Notes under the pieces: model-generated
Seen by the model: only the letters and a program-made list of their open reading frames with translations
The model's database searches: none
What the model was told of the DNA's origin: nothing
In this document: one piece after another, positions 8,499 through 17,462 of the stretch
How the letters are laid out: every line of letters starts with the position of its first letter
Position numbering within the stretch: the stretch's first letter is position 1
Assembly (NCBI GenBank): GCA_021413885.1
Contig: JAIOPM010000031.1
Span: 1 to 64,000 of the forward strand
From: Planctomycetota bacterium
GTDB taxonomy: Bacteria; Planctomycetota; UBA1135; GCA-002686595
Direction: 5' to 3'
DNA length: 64,000 nucleotides
Translations under genes and position numbers: made by a program

Positions 8499-10682
8499 TC
8501 AGCGGCCCGGATCGACGATCGTCACCTTCTCGATCACGTCGCCGACTTCGACGGCATCGAGCGCGTCGAAGCCGTCTCGCAGCTCGCCGAAGATCGTGTA
8601 ACGGCCGTCGAGGTGCGGCGTCTCGCGGTGGGTGACGAAGAACTGGCTGCTGCCGGAGTCGAGGTCGTCGTTGCGTGGCATCCCGAGCGAGCCGCGAACG
8701 AACTTCCGCGGACCGATCTCGTGGCGGAGGGAGTCGTGAGGGACGAGCTCGCCCTTCGCGAAGAGTTCGCGCACGTTCTCGCGAACGCGGAAGGTCGTGC
8801 CGCCGTTGCCGTCGCCGCGGTAGTCGCCGCCTTGGACGACGAAGTCGGGCACGACGCGGTGGAACGTCAGGCCGTCGTAGTAGCCGCGCGCGGCGAGCGT
8901 CAGGAAGTTGTGGACGTGGTACGGGGCTTCGTCGGGGAAGAGCTCGAAGCGCAGCACGCCGTGGCGCGTCTGCATCTCGACGATCGGATGACGCGCGTAG
9001 GTCGGGAGCTCGACCGCGGCGACGACGGTCGCCGGCGGGCGACGCGCCGGATCGGCGTCGTGCGCGGCGATGCGTTCGGGCGCGAGGCGCGCGAGCTCCT
9101 GCCGTGCGACGGAACGCACGAACGGTTCGCGCGCGTCGAGGCCGCGGTCGAGCAACGCGAGCGCCGCGTCGCCGCCGACTTTGCCCGCGAAACGCAGCGC
9201 GTTGAAGCGCACCTCGGGCGCGATGTCGCCTTCGGAGTGATCGAAGGCCCACGCGACGTGCTCGAGGTCGTCGGGCTGCGGCGCGAGGGCGAGCGCGTCG
9301 AGCGCCGCGAGGCGCAGACCGTTGTCGGCGTGATAGAGGAACTCGCGCAACGTCGCGCGGTGCTCGGGGCTCATGTGCTTACCGAGCGCTTCGATCGCCG
9401 CGGCTGCGACCAACACGTTCGGGTGCCGGATGAAGCCTTGGATCGCGCGATCGAAGATCTCGCCTTGGACCGCGCCGAGTCCGCGCGCGATGCCGGCGAG
9501 CAGGACCGGCGATTCGGGCAGCGGCTGTGTGACGAGCATCGATTCGAACGGCACCGACTCGGGCACCAAGTCCTGCGAGTCGCTGAGCAGCCGCGCGTAG
9601 ATGCGGATCTGCGCCTCGCGCGCCGCGGCCCACACGAACGGCGACGCCTCGTAGTCGACGAGGGCGCCGGCGCTCTCGTGCTTCAACCAATTCGCCGCGC
9701 CGATCACCGTCAAGCCGTCGGTCGACGTCGGAACCCAATCGGCGACGACGTGCCACGTCGCGTAGCGCACGTTCGCGACCGAATGCGCGAGCGAAAAGAT
9801 CGGTTCGTGCTCTTCGTCGACCGAGGTCGCGAAGACCGGCACCGCTTCGCACGCGACGCGCCAGTCGGCGTCGTCGGTGTGCGCGAGCAAGACCCCGATC
9901 GCCGACGTCGCGTCGATCATGCCGAGCGACTGATCGTGGAGCAGCGTCGCGAGGCCGTGCACCGCGAAGATGCGTTGACGCGGATCGGTGGAAGACGCGC
10001 AGCGCAGGAAGAGAGCGACGGCGTCGACGCTCTTGCGCCGGTCGAGCGCGAAAAGTCCGTACGTGAGGACTTCGGCATCGGTCTCGTGCTCTAGCCTCGC
10101 GATCAACGCGCGAGCGACTTCCGTTGCGTGAGCTTCCTCTCGCTTCCAACGCCCCGCGCCTTCCGCGGCTTCGATCCGCACGCGCGGATCGGGATCGGCG
10201 AGCGCGGCGAGCACTTTCAGGCGCGTCTCCGGCGCGTCGAGCTTCGACGCCGCTTCGACGGCTCGCGCGCGCACGTTCGCGTCCGGTTCACCGGTCGGCG
10301 TCGAACGCGCGAGCAACGCGTCGACGAAACGCGCCTCACCGCGCAGGCCGATCGCGAAGGCGGCTTCGGCGCGGACGTGTGCATCGGTGTCGGCGAGCAA
10401 CGTCGCGAGCGCGTCGCTCTTCGCGTCGAGCACGCGTCCGAGCGCGCGTGCGGCGCGAGCTCGCACTTCCGCCGAACCGTGCGTGGCGAAGTTCGCGACC
10501 GACGGATGCCGCGCGTCCTCCAACGTGCGGAGCTCGACGAGCGCTTGCGCGACCGAGACTTCGGGCGCCGCGACGGCGGCTCTCGAGTCGGCGTGCGGAG
10601 CGGAGACGCGCGACGACGAGCAGGCGCTCGCCGCCAACGAAAGGACGAAGAACGACGCGGCGCGAAGCGGTGACGAATTCAT
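8499..10682 (-). CDS. Lipoprotein with HEAT repeats and C-terminal cyclophilin (peptidyl-prolyl isomerase) domain
   Basis: 727 residues from the ATG at 10682. The start gives a lipoprotein signal (FFVLSLAASAC, lipid Cys at 21). Residues ~45-540 are HEAT-like helical repeats (for example VRARAARALGRVLDAKSDAL and VRIEAAEGAGRW). The C-terminal ~160 residues are a cyclophilin: GVLRFELFPDEAPYHVHNFL, FHRVVPDFVVQGGDYRGDG, SQFFVTH, LDGRYTIFGEL, with the active-site FHR...Q and the FFVT segment intact. It should catalyse proline isomerisation outside the cytoplasm, the repeats acting as scaffold or client-binding surface. A TATCCT box at 10700-10705 on the minus strand is a possible promoter. Upstream neighbour (10729-13170) is co-directional, 46 bases away. 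Confidence 0.88.
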   Translation of the reverse strand: MNSSPLRAASFFVLSLAASACSSSRVSAPHADSRAAVAAPEVSVAQALVELRTLEDARHPSVANFATHGSAEVRARAARALGRVLDAKSDALATLLADTDAHVRAEAAFAIGLRGEARFVDALLARSTPTGEPDANVRARAVEAASKLDAPETRLKVLAALADPDPRVRIEAAEGAGRWKREEAHATEVARALIARLEHETDAEVLTYGLFALDRRKSVDAVALFLRCASSTDPRQRIFAVHGLATLLHDQSLGMIDATSAIGVLLAHTDDADWRVACEAVPVFATSVDEEHEPIFSLAHSVANVRYATWHVVADWVPTSTDGLTVIGAANWLKHESAGALVDYEASPFVWAAAREAQIRIYARLLSDSQDLVPESVPFESMLVTQPLPESPVLLAGIARGLGAVQGEIFDRAIQGFIRHPNVLVAAAAIEALGKHMSPEHRATLREFLYHADNGLRLAALDALALAPQPDDLEHVAWAFDHSEGDIAPEVRFNALRFAGKVGGDAALALLDRGLDAREPFVRSVARQELARLAPERIAAHDADPARRPPATVVAAVELPTYARHPIVEMQTRHGVLRFELFPDEAPYHVHNFLTLAARGYYDGLTFHRVVPDFVVQGGDYRGDGNGGTTFRVRENVRELFAKGELVPHDSLRHEIGPRKFVRGSLGMPRNDDLDSGSSQFFVTHRETPHLDGRYTIFGELRDGFDALDAVEVGDVIEKVTIVDPGR

Positions 10683-10728
10683 GGCGTATCGAGGCGAGCA
10701 GGATACCGGCACGGCGGCGCGGATCGTT

Positions 10729-13170
10729 CTACCGACCGGTCGCCGCGCGCAGCGCCGCGGCCAATGCGTCGGCCGGGAGCGAGAGCACGCTCTCCGCCGG
10801 AGCTTCGACGAGCGTCACCAGCGTCACGTCGGCGGCCTCGAGCTCGAAACGCGCGCCGGACTTGCGTTGGACCAGCGCCGCGTCGACCACGCAATAGTCG
10901 CCGGCGATCGGGATCTCGGCGCTCGCGCGTTCGCCGTCGAACGCGATCGCGAAACTGTCGCTGTACGCGGCCGCGGGATCCGCGCCGCAGTACGCGAGCT
11001 CGACGACCAGCGCGAGATCGGCGTCGCCGAGCGACGGCGCGCGTAAGTCGGCGCGGATGCCGCGCGGGAGCTCCAGCGTCGCACCGTTCTCCACACCTGC
11101 GAAGAGCCGCGAACGACGGCCAGCAGCCGACGCGACGACGTCGACGATCGTCGTGAGCGAGGGGAGAGTCGCGCGGCCGTCGGCTCCGAGAGGAGCGTCG
11201 CGCAAGAACTCGCCGCCGCGCAGGACGTTGATCGTGCCGTCGCGGAGCGGAGCACCGTTCTCGTCGACGACGCGGAAGGTCAGCGCGTGAATGCGCGAGC
11301 GCAGATCGATCGGCGCGAGCTCGTTGGTCTCGTTCGCCTTGATCTCGACGCCCTCGATGCGAGCGACCTCTTCGTCGTCGAAGGAGACGATCAGCGTGTG
11401 GACACCTGCCTCGAGCTTCGCGGAGAACTGATGGGCCGTGCTCCAATCGCTGGAACACCAGTGTCGCTCGCCGCCGAATTCTGATTCGAGCACCAGCTCG
11501 CCCTCGTCGATCGTCACGCCGTCCTGGGCGATCCAGGTGCCCTTCGCTTCGAAGAGCACTTCCGCCGGTCTTAGCCGCAGGACCAGGTCGTGTACGCCGC
11601 GCGTCACGATCTGGACGTCGGACGGCATGCAGTTCTTGCCGGTTGCGTCGACCGTCATCTCATTGACCGTCGCCGGCGCTCCGAGCTCGAACCGGCCGTC
11701 CACGTCCGTGCACGTCGGCACACCTCGAACCGGCTGACCGTCGGAGCCTTGGTAGCTGCTCCGAATCTTTGCACCTACGACGCGAGCGTCGTTGGCATCG
11801 ATCACGACGCCCGCGCAGTAGAACGGATCGGCCGTGCACACGACATCGCCGAAGTCGTACTCGTCGCGCGGCAGTCCCTCGCCGGTTTCGATCTTCTGCG
11901 GCCACGAGGCTCGACCGAGGAGCCCGCGCGTCGCGGGATTGCGGACACGCACTTGGAGTTGATCGAGGAGCTCGTTCGGAGGTGGCGGCGACGACAGGTA
12001 TGCGTGCAACGTCCCTTGGTCGTCTGTCCAGCCACTCCCCGGAAGCCAGTAGGGCACGCCGTCACTCGTGGGGCCGTCGGTCCACATCTCGCAGAGACGC
12101 TTCGCCAACGGCTTTCCGTCGGAGTCGAGCAGTCTGGCACGAATCGCGGGCAACAACTTGTCGATGGGAACCGTGACACGCACGACCTCGTCGGGAGTGC
12201 GTGGGCCGCGGAAGAAGCGCTCGGTGAACTCAACACCGCTCGCGCTGCCGACCGCAACCAGCGCGAGTCCGAGACCGACGTGATCGAACCGCGCGACGCC
12301 ATGGCTCGTCGACGCCCAAAGTTGCGCGCGCGCCGCGAGCGCGAAGGGTCGTGCTTCGCGCGATCGTCTGTCGACTCGCAGGTAGACCGCTGCCTGCGTT
12401 TCGAGCGGCGTGCCGCGCGAGTCGGTGGCGGTGATCTCGACGGAGCCGGTGTCTTCGATCACCAGGTGCACGACTTCGTCGCGCAGGGTGGCGAGCGTGA
12501 ACTCGTGGAACTCCGGTGTGCACGCGACCCACGTCGTCGCGATGCGCAGGGGCGTGGTCGGGTCCGTGACGCGCTTGTCGACGCACCGGATTTCCACACG
12601 CCCTCGCGCATCCGTCGACACCCCACGCGACGACACCCACTCGCCGAGGTCGGTCGCCAGCACGGCGACTTCGACACCGGCGACCGGCCGGCCCGCGCGA
12701 TCGGTGACTTCGACGGCGACGTACGCGACGAGCTCGATGCGCGCGGATGTCGCGCCGGCGTCGATCTCGACTTCGCCGCGGCGGCGGCCGAGGCTCGACG
12801 AGATCGTCACATCGCTCGTCGTCGGCGGGACGCGCACGTGGCCGAGTTCGTCGCTCGTGTACTCGCGCTCTAGCTCCTCGCCCGCGATGACGACCTGCGC
12901 GCCGGAGACGGGAGCTTGGGTCTGCGCATCGACGACTTCGATCAGCAACTCGTTCGGCGTCGAGACGCTCGTCGCGTTCGTCGGCGCTCCGTTCGCTTGG
13001 CGCTGAGCCTCGGTCTCGACCGTCGCCAGCGAATTCTCGCGCGAGTCGTCGCTCGACTCCGCGGTTGCGACGCTGTTCGAAGCGACGTCGTGCCGTGACG
13101 TCTTCGAGCGCAGCACGAACGCGAGCAGCGCGAGTACCGCGACCGCGAGGACGAGCACGAGGCGCTTCAC
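10729..13170 (-). CDS. Membrane-anchored protein with carboxypeptidase-regulatory/CnaB-like repeats
   Basis: 813 residues from the GTG at 13170. An N-terminal helix (VLVLAVAVLALLAFVL) serves as signal or anchor; a Ser/Thr/Ala-rich spacer follows, then several beta-sandwich repeats of the carboxypeptidase regulatory-like type: VVDAQTQAPVSGAQVVI, VTDRAGRPVAGVEVAVL, VVDENGAPLRDGTINVL. Such repeats are extracellular structural or adhesion modules; no catalytic motif is seen. Frame-open starts also exist at 13179 (ATG) and 13188 (GTG), but a TAGGAT box ends seven bases before 13170, which fits the leaderless pattern of this genome; AGGA eight bases upstream also suits it. Surface or periplasmic role, otherwise unknown. 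Confidence 0.75.
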   Translation of the reverse strand: MKRLVLVLAVAVLALLAFVLRSKTSRHDVASNSVATAESSDDSRENSLATVETEAQRQANGAPTNATSVSTPNELLIEVVDAQTQAPVSGAQVVIAGEELEREYTSDELGHVRVPPTTSDVTISSSLGRRRGEVEIDAGATSARIELVAYVAVEVTDRAGRPVAGVEVAVLATDLGEWVSSRGVSTDARGRVEIRCVDKRVTDPTTPLRIATTWVACTPEFHEFTLATLRDEVVHLVIEDTGSVEITATDSRGTPLETQAAVYLRVDRRSREARPFALAARAQLWASTSHGVARFDHVGLGLALVAVGSASGVEFTERFFRGPRTPDEVVRVTVPIDKLLPAIRARLLDSDGKPLAKRLCEMWTDGPTSDGVPYWLPGSGWTDDQGTLHAYLSSPPPPNELLDQLQVRVRNPATRGLLGRASWPQKIETGEGLPRDEYDFGDVVCTADPFYCAGVVIDANDARVVGAKIRSSYQGSDGQPVRGVPTCTDVDGRFELGAPATVNEMTVDATGKNCMPSDVQIVTRGVHDLVLRLRPAEVLFEAKGTWIAQDGVTIDEGELVLESEFGGERHWCSSDWSTAHQFSAKLEAGVHTLIVSFDDEEVARIEGVEIKANETNELAPIDLRSRIHALTFRVVDENGAPLRDGTINVLRGGEFLRDAPLGADGRATLPSLTTIVDVVASAAGRRSRLFAGVENGATLELPRGIRADLRAPSLGDADLALVVELAYCGADPAAAYSDSFAIAFDGERASAEIPIAGDYCVVDAALVQRKSGARFELEAADVTLVTLVEAPAESVLSLPADALAAALRAATGR

Positions 13171-13177
13171 GGCGCGC

Positions 13178-13183
13178 ATCCTA
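13178..13183 (-). promoter_or_regulatory. -10 box (TAGGAT) seven bases before the start at 13170
   Basis: Minus-strand TAGGAT, ending seven bases before GTG 13170, so that transcription would begin at or next to the start codon. One of the TANNNT elements discussed as leaderless promoters. Confidence 0.5.
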
Positions 13184-13293
13184 GACACGCTCGCTCACGG
13201 CAATGCAATCGTCGCCGCGCGAAGAGAGGTCCAGAAAGCGAGCTCGCGACGCCCGAAGGCATCGCGAGCATCGTCGTGAAAGCCGAGAGCGCA

Positions 13294-14853
13294 CTACTCG
13301 AGCTTGGCGAGCACCATGTTCGCGAGGAACGCTTCGACGTCGGCGCGGCTCTGGGCCGAGAGCAACGCGAACGCGTCGCGCGAAGCCTGCGCTTCGCCGC
13401 CGTGCAGCAGGATCGCTTGCTCGAGCGTCGTCGCGCGTCCGTCGTGCAGGTACGGCGCGGTCGAGCCGCAGCCCCACAGGTTCTCGGTCAGGAAGTTGGA
13501 GTTGCCGGTGCCGACTTCGTCGATCGACTCGGCGAGGCCGGGGCCCATGTCGTGGCGCTTGAGGTCGCCGAAGAGCTCGACGATCGCGTGGCCTTGCGCG
13601 TCCGACTTGAAGTTGCCGAGGCGCGCGATCTCGCGGCCGGTCTTCGGGTCGACGATGATGTTGTCGGGCAGGTCCTTGGTCAGGTCGTAGCTGACGGCGA
13701 AGGCGGGATCGACTCCCTCGACCAGCGGATCTTGTCCCGCCGGGAACGTCGGGTCGCGGTAGTCGGGGTTCTGGCTCGGCTCGCTGAAGATCGGGACGTC
13801 GAGCGTCAGCGACGGACGGTGGCAGGTCGTGCAGCCGACCGTTTGGAAGAGTTGACGACCGTTGCGGATCGAGCGCTTCTGCAGGTTCGTCAGCGGCGTT
13901 TCGAGCAGGCCGTAGGAGTCGAGCTCCGTGTTCGTGAGCGGCCGCGGCTGTCCGGTGACGTAGATCACCATGCCGGTGATGTCGCCGACCGTGAACTCGT
14001 CGCTGACGCCGTCGAAGTCGCCGTCGGAGCCGGGGCCGATCAGCTCGACGCCCTGCATGCCGATCTCGTTGTTCGAGGCGTTGCGGCAGAACTTCCGCAT
14101 GCTGACCGTGTCGCCCTTCCAACCGAACGGGCGCACGATGAGGTCGGCGGAGACGCCGACCACGCCCGTGGTGTCGAACGTGATCGTGCACGGACCGTTG
14201 GTGCTCGGCGTCGCGACGATCGACCCGAACGAGATGCCTTTCGCGACCAACGGCTTGGTCACGGGCAAGCCGGAGGCGCACGCTTCGGAGCCGGCGGCGT
14301 CGCGCAACGCTTGGAGCGCGGTCGTCATCTCTTCCGCGACGCGCTGCACCGCGCCGGAGCCGAAGAGGTGCGTGGTCTGGCGCTCGATGTACTTCGACGG
14401 ATCGCCGAGGCGCAGCGGATCGCGCGTCACGTTGTGGGCGATGCCGCCCGCGCCGTCGTCCATAGGCAGCGTGTGGCACGCTGTGCACGCCTGTTCGTTC
14501 GGGCCGGTCGGGCGCGGAGGGAGCAGGTTGAACCACTCGTTCGGACCGTTGAGGTCGGCACGCGGGATCCGGGTGAAGCGCTTGCCCTGACCGACGTTCG
14601 CTCCGACGCCGTCGGACTCGACGAAGAAGAAGTGGAAGGCCTGGTCGCCGCCGTCGAACGCTTCGGTGTACGCGTCTGTCGGAAGGCCGCCAGCGACCAG
14701 CTGGAGGAGGTGTTGCTGATCGACGTGATCTACGAAGCCGCTTTGGCCGTACGTGATCGACGGTGTCGCCAATGCGGCGAGCGTCGCGAGCGCGGCACAG
14801 GTGTGGGGGCTTCGGAGCAGGCTGACGAGCGAGCGAGATTGCGAGCTGTTCAT
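13294..14853 (-). CDS. Di-haem oxidoreductase / cytochrome c peroxidase-like protein
   Basis: About 519 residues. Two c-type haem sites, CTACH (in NEQACTACHTLPMDDG) and CTTCH (in LFQTVGCTTCHRPSL), plus a C-terminal block GPGLAESIDEVGTG, FLTENLWGCG and PYLHDGRATTLEQAILLHGG that is typical of the DHOR family (putative di-haem peroxidases). A signal peptide ends near PSITYGQ, so it is periplasmic, where it would move electrons from an unknown donor. ATG 14853 is preferred because it gives a normal signal peptide; the frame extends to an ATG at 14892. A TAGACT box at 14938-14943 is a candidate promoter. It is divergent from ribBA. Confidence 0.85.
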   Translation of the reverse strand: MNSSQSRSLVSLLRSPHTCAALATLAALATPSITYGQSGFVDHVDQQHLLQLVAGGLPTDAYTEAFDGGDQAFHFFFVESDGVGANVGQGKRFTRIPRADLNGPNEWFNLLPPRPTGPNEQACTACHTLPMDDGAGGIAHNVTRDPLRLGDPSKYIERQTTHLFGSGAVQRVAEEMTTALQALRDAAGSEACASGLPVTKPLVAKGISFGSIVATPSTNGPCTITFDTTGVVGVSADLIVRPFGWKGDTVSMRKFCRNASNNEIGMQGVELIGPGSDGDFDGVSDEFTVGDITGMVIYVTGQPRPLTNTELDSYGLLETPLTNLQKRSIRNGRQLFQTVGCTTCHRPSLTLDVPIFSEPSQNPDYRDPTFPAGQDPLVEGVDPAFAVSYDLTKDLPDNIIVDPKTGREIARLGNFKSDAQGHAIVELFGDLKRHDMGPGLAESIDEVGTGNSNFLTENLWGCGSTAPYLHDGRATTLEQAILLHGGEAQASRDAFALLSAQSRADVEAFLANMVLAKLE

Positions 14854-14937
14854 GGGGCGCAGGTGCTTGTTCGAAAACGAGTTACGCGTCATGGGTCGAC
14901 GGCGGTCCGGACGCGGGCGGACTCCTGGAGTCGCGGA

Positions 14938-14943
14938 AGTCTA
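14938..14943 (-). promoter_or_regulatory. Putative -10 box (TAGACT) of the di-haem gene
   Basis: Minus-strand TAGACT in the 197-base divergent region between the di-haem gene and ribBA. It would give a leader of roughly 40 bases to the ATG at 14892 or about 80 to that at 14853. Confidence 0.35.
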
Positions 14944-15077
14944 CTTCGACCACTCGCAATGTGGCTAGGTGCACTGAGACCGAATCTCGGCGGTGTGGAA
15001 GGCATTTCCCGCGAAGACGCCACGCGGCCGGCGCCAGGTTGCCGTCGGTCGCCCTACCTGTGCTTCCCCCCCGGGGC

Positions 15078-15083
15078 TAACCT
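15078..15083 (+). promoter_or_regulatory. -10 box (TAACCT) of ribBA
   Basis: TAACCT preceded by GC ends six bases before the ribBA ATG, so the transcript should start at or very near the start codon. There is no room for an FMN riboswitch between this box and the gene. Confidence 0.5.
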
Positions 15084-15089
15084 CGTCCC

Positions 15090-16280
15090 ATGCCCATCTC
15101 CGCCATCCCCGAGATCCTCGACGAGCTGCGCCGCGGTCGAATGATCGTCCTGGTCGACGACCCCGGCCGCGAGAACGAGGGGGACCTCGCGATGCTCGCC
15201 GAGTTCGTCACCCCCGAGGCGATCAACTTCATGGCGAAGGAAGCGACCTCGAAGATGGGGACCGGCTTCACGGTCTCGATCGAGGCGGCCCATGGTGTCA
15301 CCACGGGCATCAGCGCGGCCGATCGCGCGCACACCGTCAAGGTGGCGGTCGATCCGAAGACGCGCGCCGCCGACCTCGCTCGGCCCGGTCACGTTTTCCC
15401 GTTGCGCGCGCGCGACGGCGGCGTGCTCGTCCGCGGCGGACAAACCGAAGGCATCGTCGACCTGGCGCGCATGTGCGGCCGTCGGCCGGCCGGCGTGATC
15501 TGCGAGATCATGAACGAGGACGGGACGATGGCTCGCATGGGCGAGCTCGAGGCCTTCGCCGCGAAACACAGCTTGAAGATCTGCACGATCGCCGACCTGA
15601 TCGCGTGGCGCCGCCAGAACGAGCGCCTGATCGAGCCCGTCGAGATGGATGTGCCCCTGCCCACCCCCTACGGGACGTTCGCCGCCCACCTCTTCCGCTC
15701 GACGACCGACGGCAAGCAGCACATGGCGCTGACGATCGGCATGCCCGGTCCGTCGATCGACGGGCCACGCGCGGCGGTCGAAGAGGCGGTCACGGTCCGC
15801 GTGCACTCCGAGTGCTTGACGGGCGACGTCTTCCATTCGCTGCGCTGCGACTGCGGGCCGCAGCTCGACAAGGCGATGGCGATGCTCGGCGAGGAGAAGC
15901 GCGGCGTGCTCGTCTACATGCGCCAGGAAGGGCGCGGGATCGGGCTCGAGAACAAGCTGAAGGCCTACCGCCTCCAGGACGCCGGCATGGACACCGTCGA
16001 AGCGAACCAGGCGCTCGGCTTCGCGGCCGACCTGCGCGAGTACGGCCTCGGCGCCCAGATCCTGCGGTACCTCGGGGTGCGGCACATGAAGCTGCTGACC
16101 AACAACCCGAAGAAGATCGCCGGGCTCGGGGGCTACGGCCTCGACGTCGTCGCCCAGGTGCCGCTCGCGACGCCGCCCAACGTCAGCAACGCCAGGTACT
16201 TGCGCACCAAGCGCGACAAGCTCGGCCACCTGCTCACCGACCTCGATCTCCCGCCGACGAACCCCGGCGGACGGGAATAG
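15090..16280 (+). CDS. ribBA: RibBA: GTP cyclohydrolase II with a degenerate DHBP-synthase (RibB) half
   Basis: 396 residues. The C-terminal half (from ~188) is a complete GTP cyclohydrolase [14 protein letters not shown] with zinc Cys242, then Cys253 and Cys255 in [27 protein letters not shown] and the [11 protein letters not shown] tail. It opens GTP in the first step of riboflavin synthesis. The N-terminal half is recognisably RibB (RENEGD 27-32, RPGHVFPL 98-105, [13 protein letters not shown]), but two things are wrong: the usual ~25 residues between NFMAKEA and TS are absent (junction at 52/53), taking the conserved substrate-site Cys with them, and the GHTE motif reads GQTE (117-120), replacing a metal-binding His. 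So 3,4-dihydroxy-2-butanone-4-phosphate synthase activity is doubtful. Leaderless-type promoter. Confidence 0.93.
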   Translation: MPISAIPEILDELRRGRMIVLVDDPGRENEGDLAMLAEFVTPEAINFMAKEATSKMGTGFTVSIEAAHGVTTGISAADRAHTVKVAVDPKTRAADLARPGHVFPLRARDGGVLVRGGQTEGIVDLARMCGRRPAGVICEIMNEDGTMARMGELEAFAAKHSLKICTIADLIAWRRQNERLIEPVEMDVPLPTPYGTFAAHLFRSTTDGKQHMALTIGMPGPSIDGPRAAVEEAVTVRVHSECLTGDVFHSLRCDCGPQLDKAMAMLGEEKRGVLVYMRQEGRGIGLENKLKAYRLQDAGMDTVEANQALGFAADLREYGLGAQILRYLGVRHMKLLTNNPKKIAGLGGYGLDVVAQVPLATPPNVSNARYLRTKRDKLGHLLTDLDLPPTNPGGRE

Positions 16281-16289
16281 AACCGGACT

Positions 16290-16311
16290 CGCGGGCGTCA
16301 GTCAGCCCGCG
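16290..16311 (+). other. Hairpin between ribBA and the ECF sigma start
   Basis: CGCGGGC / GCCCGCG, a 7-bp perfect stem with an eight-base loop, beginning nine bases after the ribBA stop and ending directly at the base before the ATG at 16312. It could end part of the ribBA transcripts, or hide the sigma start. There is no T-run. Confidence 0.4.
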
Positions 16312-16923
16312 ATGGCGCTCCAAGCGATGCAGACGGCCCCCAAGGAAGACCTGTCGCTGGTCGAGGAGACGCTGGCGGGCAACCAGCTCGCCTTCCAGCT
16401 CCTGGTCGAGCGCTACCAAGGTCGCATGTTCGCCCTGGCACGCCACTACACGCGCAACACGGCCGAGCTCGAGGACATCGTCCAGGACACGTTCCTCAAG
16501 GCGTTCACGCACCTCTCGTCGTTCGAGCGTCAGTCGAGCCTCTACACCTGGCTCGCGCGCATCGCGATCAACACGTCGCTCGACTTCCTCAAACGCCATG
16601 GCCGCAGTCCGGTCCAAGCGGTCGAGGACTTGGAGGTCGTGCAGGGCTTCGAGCGTTCGCGCCCGAACAGCCATTCACCCGCGCCCGACAGCCGCCTCGA
16701 ACGCGAGGAGATCGCGCGGATCACGCAAGAGGTGTTGGCCGAGCTCCCCGAGATCTTCCGCACGGTGCTCGTGCTGCGCGAGTTCGAGGACCTGCCTTAC
16801 CAAGAGATCGCCGACATCCTCGGCATCTCGATCGGAACGGTCGAGTCGCGACTGTTCCGCGCACGCGCGCGCTTCCGCGACAAGCTCGTGCACCTGCACC
16901 CTGAATTCGAACACGGTCTGTGA
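16312..16923 (+). CDS. ECF RNA polymerase sigma factor (RpoE-like)
   Basis: 203 residues with a complete ECF layout: region 2 (FQLLVERYQGRMFALARHYT, ELEDIVQDTFLKAF, YTWLARIAINTSLDFLK) and region 4 (ELPEIFRTVLVLREFEDLPY, QEIADILGISIGTVESRLFR). The tail LVHLHPEFEHGL is short. A second ATG at 16327 is an alternative start. It is followed after 22 bases by a zinc-binding anti-sigma factor with a strong Shine-Dalgarno sequence and then by membrane genes of GspL/GspM type, all co-directional, so the regulon may include envelope or secretion functions. It lies 31 bases after ribBA and may be read through from it. Confidence 0.92.
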   Translation: MALQAMQTAPKEDLSLVEETLAGNQLAFQLLVERYQGRMFALARHYTRNTAELEDIVQDTFLKAFTHLSSFERQSSLYTWLARIAINTSLDFLKRHGRSPVQAVEDLEVVQGFERSRPNSHSPAPDSRLEREEIARITQEVLAELPEIFRTVLVLREFEDLPYQEIADILGISIGTVESRLFRARARFRDKLVHLHPEFEHGL

Positions 16924-16945
16924 GAGAGATCCCGAGGAGGACGCC

Positions 16946-17458
16946 ATGACGATCCACTGCAACGATGCGCTGCCCTTGGTGGGGAGCTACCTCGACGGCG
17001 AGCTGTCGGAAGCCCAGGCGGCGCCCTTGCGCAAGCACTTGCTCGAGTGCCACGTCTGCCGCAACTCCGCGCAGGACGGCAAGACGCTCAAGCGTTGGTT
17101 CGTGCGCTCGGCGTCGGACGAACTCGCGCCGCGCGGCTTCGCGTCGCGCGTCGCGCAGCAAGCGTTCGCCGGTCGTCGCGCCGCGGCGGTCGAGGTCGAG
17201 GAGACGTTCGCGCCCGTCGGCGAAGAGTCGGGCCGCGTGTTCTCGTTCGTCCTCAAGCTGACGGCGCTCGCCGCGATCGCGTTGTTCGCGTTGTCGCTCG
17301 TGTTGCGCTTCCAAGCGTTGCCGGCGACCACCGGTTTGCGCGCCGACCAACGCAACCAACCGACGTTGGAGGACCTGAAGCGCGGGCTCGAACAGCTCAA
17401 CGCGAAGGACGACGCCGGCCTCGTTCGTCAGGTCGGCCACGGCGAGGAACGGCGCTAG
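16946..17458 (+). CDS. Zinc-binding (ZAS-type) membrane anti-sigma factor
   Basis: 170 residues, ATG at 16946 with GAGGAGG five bases upstream. The N-terminus has the ZAS fingerprint: Cys5, then HLLECHVC, giving the spaced Cys...His-x3-Cys-x2-Cys zinc site of the RsrA/ChrR class, which can be redox sensitive. A Ser/Ala-rich linker is followed by one membrane helix (LKLTALAAIALFALSLVLRF) and a short outer tail rich in Gln, Asp and Lys. It should bind and inhibit the sigma factor encoded just upstream. The next gene starts four bases after its stop. Confidence 0.88.
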   Translation: MTIHCNDALPLVGSYLDGELSEAQAAPLRKHLLECHVCRNSAQDGKTLKRWFVRSASDELAPRGFASRVAQQAFAGRRAAAVEVEETFAPVGEESGRVFSFVLKLTALAAIALFALSLVLRFQALPATTGLRADQRNQPTLEDLKRGLEQLNAKDDAGLVRQVGHGEERR

Positions 17459-17462
17459 GCCG

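Noticed and set aside
14893..15089. Possible FMN riboswitch before ribBA
   Set aside because: The promoter-like box lies six bases before the ATG and no conserved riboswitch folding pattern is visible.
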